Shown in pieces: positions 46,640-59,700 of a DNA stretch of 64,000 nucleotides. The notes under the pieces were generated by a model. The model did no database searches. It was not told where the DNA came from and saw only the letters and a program-made list of their open reading frames with translations. Position 1 is the first letter of the stretch. Each line of letters begins with the position of its first letter. Made by a program: the position numbers and the translations under genes. Source of the stretch: Liolophura sinensis (lineage: Eukaryota > Mollusca > Polyplacophora > Chitonida > Chitonidae); assembly GCF_032854445.1 (NCBI RefSeq), contig NC_088300.1:434001-498000 (forward strand), given 5' to 3'.

Positions 46640-47200
46640 GAACGGTTAGAATAAAACCCTAACCGAGGTAAATTGACTGAGGCCGTATTTCACCGGTTGT
46701 GTGTAACCATTTGTCATCACACTGTCGTCACTGCTCTGGTATTTCCCTCTATGCTGTACGTCTTTAATTATATTGTATACCTACCTAGACCTGGATTCTG
46801 CCTGTGGACTAATCATTCCCGGGGCTTGGTTCCTTTGCATTGTTGTAATGTGATTGTATGTTAAATGTGATGAAAGAATTCTACACCATACAATGACGTC
46901 TAATAAATTCCATTTAACATCACAGTTAGATAAAACTGAGGTAAAATGAAGAGGCCAGATTTCACCGGTTACGTGCGACCATTTGCCAGCTATCACATTG
47001 TCGTCGCTGCTCTGTTTTTGCCCTCTATGCTGTAGCCGTATTTCACCAGTTACGTGCGACTATTTGCCAACTATCACACTGCCATCGCTGCCCTGGTTAA
47101 CCTCTCTATGCTGTTGCCGTATTTCACCGGTTACATGCGACCATTTGCCATCTATCACACTGTCATTGCTGGTATAGTTTTTCTCTCTATGCATGCTGTA
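46640..47200. repeat. Dispersed repeat of unknown class, ~4 degenerate tandem copies
   Basis: Copies share TTTCACCGGTTACGTGCGAC, CATTTGCCAGCTATCACAYTG and CTGCTCTGGTTTTTCCCTCT plus ATGCTGT; the first two also have TAGATAAAACTGAGGTAAA-type leaders. Same family as 12110-12215. Confidence 0.75.
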
Positions 47201-47273
47201 TGTGTGACTCTCGGAAAACGTGTGTACTAGTTCCACAAGACTCACCTGATCATGGGACAATAATATAACTGTT

Positions 47274-47297
47274 TTCTTTCTTTCTTTCTTTCTTTCT

Positions 47298-47340
<43 letters not shown>

Positions 47341-47418
47341 TCATTGGTGTTTCACGTAGTACTCAAGAATATTTCACATACACGGCGGCGGCCAGCATTA
47401 TGGTGGGAGGAAAGGGGG
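47274..47418 (-). repeat. Truncated SINE with long CTTT/ATTT tail
   Basis: A CTTT run and an ATTT run (47274-47342) precede CATTGGTGTTTCACGTAGTA, CGGCGGCGGCCAGCATTATG and GTGGGAGGAAAGGGGGAAAC, where the element breaks off against the 62-bp satellite. Confidence 0.85.
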
Positions 47419-47852
47419 AAACCAACTCAGTTTCCAGTACACGTGGACGTGAAGCCTTACATCCACTACTGTGTGTCTGGTTTCACGTCCAAGAGTACTG
47501 GAAACTGAGTTGGTGTTATTACATCCGCTATTGTATGTAATACCACCAACTCACATTCCAGTACACATGGATGTGAAGCCTGACACACAGTAGTGAGTGC
47601 AATAACACCAACTCACTTTCCTGTACACTTGGATGTGAAGCCTGGCACAAAATAGTGGGTGTAATAACACCAACTCACTTTCCTGTACAAGCCTGGCACA
47701 CAGTAGCGGGTGTAATAACACCAACTCATCTTCCAGTACATTTGAATGTAAACCCTGACACACAGTGGTGGGCGTAATAACGCCAACTCACTTTCCAGCA
47801 CACATGGATGTGAAGCCTGACACACGGTAATGGGTGTAATAACACAAACTTC
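47419..47852. repeat. Minisatellite, ~62 bp unit, left block (~7 copies)
   Basis: Unit TAATAACACCAACTCACTTT, CCAGTACACATGGATGTGAA and GCCTGACACACAGTAGTGGG. The first two units are head-to-head: 47421-47456 is the reverse complement of 47479-47514 with few mismatches. The right block lies at 50877-51640. Confidence 0.92.
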
Positions 47853-50800
47853 ATCTACTTACTGAAATGCTAAATTTCTTATCATCTTTTTCTTCTGTTT
47901 CTGAGTTTATTGTGTTAATTTATACGTTAAGAAACATTACATACATGAGTAAAATATGCGCCTGAAAGCTGTTCTCCAATGAGCGATATGAGTGGAAACT
48001 ACTTCTCGAGTCTGTAATCTGTCTTGTCATTTTCACGTGAAAACCATATCCCAGCAGCAAATACTTCATCCTCCCATCGGTCAAATCAGTATGATTTGGG
48101 GGTTTAAGATAGCATGTATTTTAGTCCGATTCATTTAAATGCCACTGAACATGACAATGATTATAAGATAGCGCACTGGAATGAAGCATGAATCAATTTA
48201 CTTTTTTCAATTGTTTTTTAATTCTGAACCTGGGCTACTAAAACTCAGCGACTCTGGTTGTTGTGACATCATGTGTAGTAAGGGAGGATCTAAGTTTTCC
48301 CAGCGACTCTGGTTGTTGTGACATCATGTGTAGTAAGGGAGGATCTAAGTTTTCTCAGCGACTCTGGTTCTTGTGAATGTCTGTTAACAGATATTAAATT
48401 TGACAAGCCTGCACATCTTATAGGGGTTGTATGTAGATCACCTAGTAAAGATGTCAGTGTCTTCAACAATCATATATTACATACTGCAGAAAAATACCGA
48501 AACACATAAAACAAATTGTTATCACTGGGGACTTTGATATTGACCTTTTCAAAAATCTTGATCAGTAACATTAATTGATATTCACAAATTGTTTTGATAA
48601 GTATCTTCTCTCTGGAATCCTATTAACAGACATAACAGATCATTTTCCGATTTATCATCTCATTAAATACAGAAAAAAACTTGCAGTACCGGAAATACGA
48701 TGCATCGGAGAAGCAAAATTTTATCGATGAAGGACAAACTACAAACTGGAACTCTGTTCTAAATTCAGCCGATGTCACTCATGTTATGGACAGTTTTGGT
48801 CAAATGTTCCCCATCTACGACAGGTGTTTTCACATTCTTCAATTCAGTTTTCATGGAAAGAAGATCATAAAACCGTGGGTAAGAGGCAGCCTTCTGACAT
48901 CTATATAAACGATTATACCAACTTAAATATAGAGATGAAGTGCCTGTACAGATCCTCCAGGAACAAGTTCAACAATAGAATTCGCTCAGCAAGAAAGCAT
49001 TTCTTTGAGCACAAGTTTAATCAAGTAATCAATGATATTAAATGTACCTGGAAAGTTTTAAAATGAATGAATCGCAGGGAGTCTCCAGAACTACCTTTGC
49101 CTTCATTATACATGGTACTGACACAACCGATATTGCCACAACCGCGAACACTTTAATATATGCTTTTATTCTGTAACCAGTAGTTTGGACGCAGAAATTT
49201 CGACAGTAAATGGACACTGTACAGATTAATTAAGTGACAACTTATCTTACTTAGCTTTAAGTGTGGCTTAAAGCTGGAGAAGCTAAGTTACTGGAAATCT
49301 GCAGACCTGTATCTGTACCCTGCTATACCCTGATTTATAAAAACCAATATGGCTTCAGAGCAAATCGCTCGACATTTCTAGCTGTTTGTTCATTATATGA
49401 TAAATTAGCGACCTCCGAGGAGAACAAACTGTACAGTATAGTCACGTCTCGACCTGTCGAAGGCATTTGATGCAGTAAATCATGCCATACTTTTGCGTAC
49501 ACTTGAGTAATATGGTCTCAGAGGTATAAGTAACTCTTGGTTTAGAAGTTATTTATATAATAGAACTCAGTGTGTATCGTTTTCTGACACTTTATCATCA
49601 ACTGAATCTGTACAATGTGGAGTTCCACAAGGCTCTATTTTAGGACCTTTCTTGTTCCTACTTTATATCAACGACATCTCTAATGTATCTATCCTTCTTC
49701 ATTTTATTTCATTTGCAGATAATACCAGCACAATTTACTCCTCTCATAATATAAATGATCTCTCTATTACAATATCAATTAAACTTGAAAAACTTCATAC
49801 CTGGTTCTGTTGGAATGGTCTATTTTTAAACATTACAAAAACAAAATATCTTCTAATTACCGTACCCCTCTCACTAAAAAGATTGTAAATTTACCAACCT
49901 CTCTCAAAATATGTGACAATGAAATAGAAAGATCATAAGAATTCAAATTTCTCGGAATAATCTGTAATTCCAAACAACTGGACCTCCCACATTGACTATA
50001 TTAGTGCAAAAGTATCTAGAAATCTCGAGTTGATAAGCCACATAACGCATTCTGTTAACAAGAAAACATTGTATATTCTGTATTTTTCTCTTATGTATCC
50101 TTACCTTTCATATGGAAACATCATATGGGGTAATACATATCAAGCTCATCTCATACCCTAACAGATCCTCCAGAAACGCGTCATTCGAACCATCAATCAT
50201 TCAAAAAGAACTAAATGATAACACGCTCCCTCCGTTCCGTCAGCTATGTATCCTACCTCTGTAAGAGCTGAACATCTTGTCTGTATCACTCTTAGCACAT
50301 AACTTTTTTTTATCGTCTCGAGCTTATTCCTCCCAGCTCTAAAACTTATTTGTTAAAACAATGTTAGCCACCATCACTCTGTGACCAGAGCCACGCGATT
50401 TGATTATAATTAAAGATCTGTGTACAGAACGAACTTAACATACTTCTCGTTCTGAGCAATTTGCCCTCGAGAATGGAATAAACTACCCATTATTCTTCAT
50501 AATATAAAGTCAACATCTCTTTGAATCCAGGCTTAAATTATATCTCATTGAACATGTTAATTAAGGCGCACTTTTGGTTGCTGGTGTAGGTTAAATGACA
50601 AATATAAAAAGGTAAATAAAAGTCAAATAATAAATGCTTACAAAGTTTCCTACATGTTTTATGATCCGTATTTTCGTCCATTTGTGCTGTCACCCAGTAC
50701 GTTTATATGTGACACACTGTAATATCATTACCATTAAAGCATATATATACCCTATTATATAACACTCTACTTTCCATGGGACATGACAAGCTCTTGTGAG

Positions 50801-50876
50801 CTTTAATCCTGCAAAATGTATTCCTATGTATTTAATCTAAGGTTTATGGTGAAGAAATATGAAATGAAAATGAAAT
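47853..50876 (+). mobile_element. Decayed LINE (CR1/L2/Jockey-type) inserted in a satellite
   Basis: Between two blocks of one satellite lies about 3 kb with LINE parts in order. An endonuclease-like segment near 48365-48510 reads IGVVCRSPSKDVSVFNNHI. Reverse transcriptase segments at 49330-49890 read NQYGFRANRST, FDAVNHAILLRTLE, CGVPQGSILGPFLFLLYIND and FISFADNTSTIYSS. The usual FADD is FADN here, removing one catalytic Asp, and the frame breaks several times (for example a stop after RTLE, and frame changes near 49460 and before 48690). The 3' end has short GAAAT-type repeats near 50855-50876, typical of CR1/L2-like elements. It is inactive. The 5' boundary is uncertain; 48246-48370 contains a 58-bp tandem duplication. 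Confidence 0.8.
48246..48370. repeat. 58 bp tandem duplication
   Basis: CAGCGACTCTGGTTGTTGTG through GGAGGATCTAAGTTTTC occurs twice, with a third partial copy, at the 5' side of the LINE. Confidence 0.9.
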
Positions 50877-51640
50877 GCACTGACTTTTCAGTACACATGG
50901 ATGTGAAGCCTGACACACAGTAGCAGATGTAATAACACCAACTCACTTTCCAGTACACATGGATGTGAAGCCTGACACACAGCAGAGGATGTAATAACAC
51001 CAACTCACTTTGCAGTACACTTGGATGTGAAGCCTGGCACACAGCAGAGGATGTAATAACACCAATTCAGCTTCCAGTACATATGGATGTGAAGCCTGAC
51101 ACACAGTAGCAAAAGTAATAACACCAACTCACTTTCCTGTACACTTGGATCTGAAGCCTGACACACAGCAGTGGGTGTAATACCACCAATTCACTTTCCA
51201 GTATGCATGGATGTGAAGCCTGACACACAGTAGTGGGTGTAATAACACCAACTCACATCCCTGGACACATGGATGTGAAGCCTGACACGCAGTAGTGGGT
51301 ATAATAACAAGAAGTTACTTTCCAGTGCATATGGATGTGAAGCCTGACACACTGTAGTGAATGTAATAACACCAACTCACTTTCCTGTACACATGGATGT
51401 GAAGCCTGACACACAGTAGAGGATGTAATAACACCAATTCAGCTTCCAGTACATATGGATGTGAAGCCTGACACACAGTAGTAGGTCTAATAACACCAAC
51501 TCACTTTCCTGTACACGTGGATGTGAAGCCTGACGCACAGCAGTGGGTGTAATAACACCAACTCACTTTCCTGTACACGTGGATGTGAAGCCTGATGCAC
51601 AGTAATTGGTGTAATAAAACCAACTCACTTTCCATAACCA
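50877..51640. repeat. Minisatellite, ~62 bp unit, right block (~12 copies)
   Basis: Same unit as 47419-47852, resuming mid-unit at TTTTCAGTACACATGGATGT after the LINE tail. Confidence 0.93.
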
Positions 51641-52164
51641 AAATTGTAATTCATAGCAGACAAAACATATTTAGGTACAACAGAAAAAACCCCAATGTAC
51701 TGCATTTGAAGGTTTTTAATACTTTTTAATACATGATTTTCCCAGAAGGTTAGTGCTGCTAATGTATGCATGTTTTGGGGAGGGTAGTATTTGTCATATG
51801 TGATAATGTGGAATCCATTCATGTAGGCCCTATATGCTAATATCCACAAGAGCTGTTATACAATTGTAGACCTACTACTGTGTGCACATAGCAGCCTCAG
51901 GCTCTACATCTGAACAGCTGAAGTGAATGATACCCTCCAAAGCCAGAAAACAGTATTGAGTTATAACATATACATGTATGTAGAACTGTACATGCACAAT
52001 ACAATTCATTCCTGGAAGTGGTTGGAATCACACAGTAAGCATAAATATTTCCAGCTATAGAATTCTAAATTAATAAACAAAATAGTGTTAGGCAGTTAGT
52101 CTGAATGCATTAACTCTGACTACAAACATGTTCATTACATATACAATCTGCTGTAACTCTCTTC
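51641..52164. other. Spacer
   Basis: Unique AT-rich sequence with no recognised gene or element. Confidence 0.4.
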
Positions 52165-52675
52165 ACATTGCAAATCTATTTAATAACAATCTGTAATAAC
52201 TCAGTTTACATTACAATCTGTGATAACTCAGTTTGCATTACAATCCGTGATAACTCAGTTTGCATTACAATCTGTGATAACTCAGTTTACATTACAATCT
52301 GTGATAACTCAGTTTGCATTACAATCTGCGATAATTCAGTTTGCATTACAATCTGTAATAACTCAGTTTGCATTACAATCTGTAATAACTCAGTCTGCAT
52401 TACAATCTGTAATAACTGTCTGCATTACAATCTGTAATACCTCAGTCTGCATTACAATTTGTAATAACTCAGTCTGCATTACAATCTGTAATACCTCAGT
52501 CTGCATTACAATTTGTAATAACTCAGTCTGCATTACAATCTGTAATACCTCAGTCTGCATTACAATTTGTAATAACTCAGTCTGCATTACAATCTGTAAT
52601 AACTGTCTGCATTACAATTTGTAATACCTCAGTCTGCATTACAATTTGTAATAACTCAGTCTGCATTACAATCAT
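52165..52675. repeat. Minisatellite, 27 bp unit, ~19 copies
   Basis: Unit ACAATCTGTAATAACTCAGT followed by CTGCATT; 27 is divisible by three, so frames stay open on both strands. A dimer with TAATACC and TAATAAC variants alternates in the middle. Confidence 0.94.
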
Positions 52676-53229
52676 AACCAAGGACATTAAAATTCCATCG
52701 TAAAAACATGTGACTGACATACATACAGAGGGAGCATTTCATACCGCTGAAAACTTAATTAATTAATTCAAATCAAATACAAATGGCCAGTAAGAAATCT
52801 CACTATAAGCACTCAGCAAAATAGACATAACTTTTCTCACTGTTGCAGGCAGAAAAGACAGATTCACATGATCTAGCAACACTTTCAGTGATCTCCTCAA
52901 TTCACCAAATATACACTAGGTAGATGTATTAATCATATGAAAATTGATCTTTTCAATCTACATAAACCTGGATGTATCTACCTCTATTACAAAACTGCTG
53001 CATTCATTTATATCTATAGACTGGGCTCCACACAACATAGGTACTACTCAAAATCCTACAGGTGTTTATACCATTGTGCCTACAATATATTTGTACTAGA
53101 ACCTCAACTCTGACTGAATAGAAAACGAAAAGAAAACGAAATGACATTGATCTGCTGAGAAAGAAATATTCAACACCTCTTTCTGAATCTTAACAGATTC
53201 TTTGCAAAAGAGTGAAGTGAAGTAATAAA
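52676..53229. other. Spacer downstream of the EXD1-like gene
   Basis: Unique AT-rich sequence with no recognised gene or element. Confidence 0.4.
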
Positions 53230-53705
53230 TGGCAAGTCAGACAAGTCCTATTCACCAGGACAGAGTCACCGCACGCAGAAACAAGTCCTATCTACCAGGA
53301 CATAGTCACTGCATGCAGAGACAAGCCCTATCTACCAGGACATAGTCACCGCACGCAGAGACAAGTCCTATCTACCAGGGCATAGTCACCACATGCAGAG
53401 ACAAGCCCTATCTACCAGGACATAGTCACCGCATGCAGAGACAAGCCCTATCTACCAGGACATAGTAACTGCATGCAAAGTCCTATCTACCAGGACATAG
53501 TCACCACATGCAGAGACAAGTCCTATCTACCAGGGCATAGTCACAGCATGCAGAGACAAGTCCTATCTACCAGGGCATAGTCACAGCATGCAGAGACAAG
53601 TCCTATCTACCAGGGCATAGTCACAGCATGCAGAGACAAGTCCTATCAACCAGGGCATAGTCACAGCATGCAGAGACAAGTCCTATCTACTAGGACATAG
53701 TCACC
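53230..53705. repeat. Minisatellite, 40 bp unit, ~12 copies
   Basis: Unit GCAGAGACAAGTCCTATCTA followed by CCAGGACATAGTCACCGCAT. It starts about 50 bases after the stop codon of the EXD1-like gene, so it probably lies in its 3' UTR or immediate flank. Confidence 0.94.
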
Positions 53706-53757
53706 ACATGCACATGGAACGTGTATTCCATGTATTGCATGTACGGAACTGGACAGC

Positions 53758-56700
53758 TTACTTCTTACTCTTACCCTTATTTTTACCCTTACTCTTACTT
53801 TTCTGTACTGTTGGTTTATTAGCCTCTGGAGCAGTGGTACTTTTCTTCTTGCCCTTTTCTTCCTTTTTCCTCTTTTCATACAAAGCTACCTCAGCCTCTG
53901 AATCAATCTCACTTTTCATTCTCTCGTACATCAGTCTTTTCCACTCCTTGTCTGGGCCTTTCTCACTGAAAAGAGGATTAATTTGTAATTAAGATACAAA
54001 AAGAAGCTGAATGTGACACTGGCTTTTATGTTGATGATAAATCTTCACACCACGATGCCCACTGCTGAACACAGAAGTAAACATGACATCTGTAACCAAA
54101 TCTTCACAACACAATGCCCACTGCTGAACACAGAAGTAAACATGATATCTGTAAGGTAACCAAATCTTCACAACACAATGTTCACTGCTGAACACAGAAG
54201 TAAACATGACATCTGTAAGGTAAACAAATCTTCACAACACAATGTTCACTGCTGAACACAGAAGTAAACATGACATCTGTAACGTAACCAAATCTTCACA
54301 CCACAATGCCCACTGCTGAATGCAGAAGTAAACATGACATCTGTAAGGTAACCAAATCTTCACAACACAATGCCCACTGCTGAACACAGAAGTAAACATG
54401 ACATCTGTAATGTAACCAAATCTTCACAACACATTGCCCACTACTGAACACAGAAGTAAACATGACATCTGTAAGGTAACCAAATCTTCACACCACAATG
54501 CCCACTACTGAACACAGAAGTAAACATGACATCTGTAAGGTAACCAAATCTTCACACCACAATGCCCACTGCTGAACACAGAAGTAAACATGACATCTGT
54601 AATGTAACCAAATCTTCACACCACAGTGCCCACTACTGAACACAGAAGTAAACATGAGATCTGTAATGTAACCAAATCTTCACACCACAATGCCCACTAC
54701 TGAACACAGAAGTAAACACGACATCTGTAAGGTATCCAAATCTTCACAACACAATGCCCACTACTGAACACAGAAGTAAACATGACATCTGTAACCAAAT
54801 CTTCACAACACAATGCCCACTACTGAACACAGAAGTAAACATGACATCTGTAATGTAACCAAACCTTCACAACACAATGCCCACTACTGAACACAGAAGT
54901 AAACATGACATCTGTAATGTAACCAAATCTTCACAACACAATGCCCACTACTGAACACAGAAGTAAACACGACATCTGTAATGTAACCAAATCTTCACAA
55001 CACAATGCCCACTACTGAACACAGAAGTAAACATGGCATCTGTAAGGTAACCAAATCTTCACACCACAGTGCCCACTACTGAACACAGAAGTAAACATGA
55101 CATCTGTAAGGTAAACAAATCTTCACACCACAGTGCCCACTGCTGAACACAGAAGTAAACATGACATCTGTAAGGTAACCAAATCTTCACAACACTATGT
55201 TCACTGCTGAACACAGAAGTAAACATGACATCTGTAAGGTAAACAAATCTTCACAACACAATGTTCACTGCCGAACACAGAAGTAAACATGACATCTGTA
55301 ACGTAACCAAATCTTCACACCACAATGCCCACTGCTGAACATAGAAGAAGTTACATCTGTAAGGTAACGAAATCGTCACAACACAATGCCCACTGCCGAA
55401 CACAGAAGAAGTTACATCTGTAACGTAACTTAATCTTCATAACACAATGCCCACTGCTGAACACAGAAGTAAACATGACATCTGTAAGGTAACCAAATCT
55501 TCACACCACAATGCCGCCTGCCGAACACAGAAGTAAACATGACATCTGTAATGTAACCAAATATTCACAACACAATGCCCACTGCTGAACACAGAAGTAA
55601 ACATGACATCTGTAATGTAACCAAATCTTCACACCACAGTGCCCACTACTGAACATAGAAGTAAACATGACATCTGTAAGGTAACCAAATCTTCACAACA
55701 CATTGCCCACTACTGAACACAGAAGTAAACATGACATCTGTAATGTAACCAAATCTTCACAACACAATGCCCACTACTGAACACAGAAGTAAACATGACA
55801 TCTGTAAGGTAACCAAATCTTTACACCACAGTGCCCACTGCTGAACACAGAAGTAAACATGACATCTGTAAGGTAACCAAATCTTCATATCTTCATAAGT
55901 TTACATATACCGTGTCTTCTTGTGGCAGGGCAAGTCCATGTCGCCAAACTGCTCCTGCCACTGAAGCACCACGCCGAATACACTAGACATGGCACCCTAG
56001 CTAGTCACATTATACACACACTGAGTCAACCAGTATGTTTCCTTGCAATCACTACCATTCTTAAAGTCTTTGGTATAAAAATTGAATGTATTATTGCTTA
56101 GAGTTTTAATTCTACATTGTGCCAGTGACCTGCAGACCACAAACCACAACAAAGCTGCCTGCTGTTGTATATAAAGTGTAATATTCTTTAGTATGCTGTA
56201 AAACATGAATCAAATAAATAAAGGAATAAATAAACTACTCATGCCACCTTGCATTTCAGAGGAAACCATTTGCTCATGAGTCTGAGTAACTTTCTAACAC
56301 AACTCCAATTAGCTAGCAGGAGCTGGACCTCATCACCTGATTTAATAACTCAATGTCATCCTGTCAGACAGAGGAAATCCCTGCTATGACCTTGGCCTTG
56401 CCAGCAAGAGGTTACACAAATGCCCTGATTTTTTATTACTATCTATGCATTAAATCTGTCAGTTTCAAACCCAGAAATATATATCCTAAACTTTCGTGTG
56501 GTACCATCCCACACCACCACATACAACACATCAAAAAATCAACCTAGTACGACCACAATTTTAGAGCTGTTTTGCTGGAAATGAAGTCACACCATTTAGT
56601 CACCTTGGTAACCTTAAGGGCATGGGTATAGTAACACTTAGCAAAAAGTTTTCAGTTTTATGCAAAACAGACAAAATTCTGATATCTTTTAACTGGGTGC

Positions 56701-59700
56701 AAAATAGCAGAGTAACAAGTAGAAATGTATAGTGTATGAACAACCCGTACCGATAATGACTGTGTGGCAGTGTTACCCAATATCAGTACCCCTTCACCTT
56801 CCAGATCTGAGACAAATCTTGGACCCAACAGCATCAATTGCACAGGTGTAACCTACAGCCTGACTTAGCCCAATGAGACACTTGTTTCTCACTTATCTAT
56901 CTTGTCACATTCTTGACTCAAATCTGTAGGGGTCATACTCCAGGAGAACCCATTAGACAGTTTTGCGAGTAAGGCTTCCAATTTCAATGAAGTGTAAGTG
57001 TCATACATATACCTGGATGTCGTTCAGGCCTGGAGCCTATGACTTCATAACTTACAGCATCTTCCTGTAGACATCCATAAGGGTCATCAGTGTTGTTTTG
57101 ATGACAGGGTCCATGTCATCTGTCAGCGGTCGCTGAGTCCAGTCAATCTGCTCATCACCAGGGATACAGGCATCAGAACATGACAGCTGCTGGGCTATGT
57201 CTGACAGAAAATTACTGGCACCAGGGTCCAGGCTGTTGTCAGGCTTCTTCGCCAATACCTCATACATGGTCTGAGAAAACACAATGTGTCAAAAGCCAGT
57301 AGAAAACATGCCAATAAAACTCAGAAGCATGTCCATGGGAAATGGGAAGCAAGCACTTAATTTATTCCATCTGATTGTTGCAGTTGCAGTGTACATATGC
57401 CACACTGGTACTCAAGAATTCTAAGAGTATTTTCAGGTTAAATTCTGTGACAATATATTTATTTATTTATTTATTTATTTATTTATTTGATTGGTGTTTT
57501 ACACCGTGCTGAAGAATGTTTCACTTATACGACAGCATTATGGTGGGAGAAAACTGGGCAGAGCCCGGGAGAAACCCACGACCATCCGCAGGTTGCTGAG
57601 ACCTTCTCACTCTGTGACAATATAAACTAATGATGAAAATGTCACTGTGATCTATTTACATTACAGGCAACTAAGTGGCCTTTTTCTCTGTTGTCTCTTT
57701 ATTTGAAATGTTTGAAGTACAAGATACACTTTACTTTCCATGTAGCCTTCTCTGAAAGAATTATTGTTACTCCATAAAAATAGAAGTTACATATTCCAAA
57801 ATACTTTAAGCTGGATCTGAGTGCATCTGTGTCCAACACAAAACACTATGTAAAACTGACAGCAGATTTGACATACAGATGAGGAAGTTCAGTACTTGGG
57901 AACTCAAGAGTTCTGCTATGATGTTCCTTACAAGAACTGCCGCCCTTGATAAGAGGCCAGAGAAGCTCGTGTCTGGCTGACGTACCTGTACATCGCACAG
58001 CTTGGCATGTGTCACACATATCTCATACTCCTTAAATAGCACCTTACATGTAGGAATACAGTTGTGCAAAATCTGTGAAGAATAGACAATGGAAGATCAT
58101 AATATCTGAATCCGCCAAAGAGCTGCATTTTTGATATCAAAAGTAAATAAAAATTACTTAAATTACATGAACGGAAATTACATGATCCAGAGCCAAGAAA
58201 GAATGTAAAGCCTATATTGTCAGCTTTATACAGATCTACACTTGAACCATTAATGTACATATAATATCTATACATTTATTTAAATCAAGCCTGGTGGAAC
58301 AAACCACTGTCTGCTACATGTACATGTCCCCATGTGTCCTTACATGGCAATAACACCACAAAAGTGTGTCCTTACATGGCAATAACACCACAAAAGTGTG
58401 TCCTTACATGGCAATAACACCACAACAGTGTGTCCTTACATGGCAATAACACCACAACAGTGTGTCCTTACATGGCAATAACACCACAACAGTGTGTCCT
58501 TACATGGCAATAACACCACAACATAGATTTATCCGTATATCTTACTAATCCCTGGCCTTTTCAAATCCAAATCATTTTGCACTGCACTTGGTTCCATCAA
58601 ATTCAAACTGTTGGTAAGCCACATAGCCATGATGGCTCATAAAGAATTGTCAAGTAGCTGCTTCATGATCAAAGTTACATGTATGTGCTACTAGCTATTT
58701 ATAAGATAGCTCTATGAACACAGGGCTAAAAAGTAATGATTAAGGAGAATAAATCAAACACAATTACTCTAAAATAAAGTATGTAAGTATGTATGTATGC
58801 TTGGAGCCTTACATCTTAAAATGAAGTTTATATTGACAAATGACCCAGAATTTTGTCCACAAATTGCATGTATAGAGGCAAGTATATGTCACAAAATATC
58901 ACTTTTGGTGCAGAAATTTTTTTTAATCACACATCATCCAACATTCCACATGAACATAAAACCTCAAAACACCTTTCAAAGATCAGTAGAACTCTACTGA
59001 ACAGTAGAACGGGCAAAATGTACAGGCGGCCTATAAATATATCACAGGACAGCATACAGCATCAACTTACCCAGTAGGACACAAGACAAAGACATTGCTC
59101 AATATATATCCTGGGACAGCACACAGCTTCAACTTACAGTAGGCCAAAGCACAAAGATATTGCTCAATATATATGAGGGGACAGCATACAGCATCAACTT
59201 ACAGTAGGCCACAGGACAAAGATATTGCTCAATATATATCAGGAGACAGCATACAGCATCAACTTACAGTAGGCCACAGGACAAAGATATTGCTCAATAT
59301 CTATCTGGGGACAGCATACAGCATCAACTTACAGTAGGCCACAGGACAAAGATATTGCTCAATATCTATCTGGGGACAGCATACAGCATCAACTTACAGT
59401 AGGCCACATGACAAAGATATTGTTCAATATATATCATGGGACAGCATACAGCATCAACTTACAGTAGGCCACAGGACAAAGATATTGTTCAATATATATG
59501 CGGGGACAGCACACAGCATCAACTTACAGTAGGCCACAGGACAAAGATATTGCTCAATATATATCACGGGACAGCATACAGCATCAACTTACTGTAGGCC
59601 ACAAGACAAAGATATTGCTCAATATATATCACGGGACAGCATACAGCATCAACTTACAGTAGGCCACAGGACAAAGACATTGCTCAATATATATCAGGGG

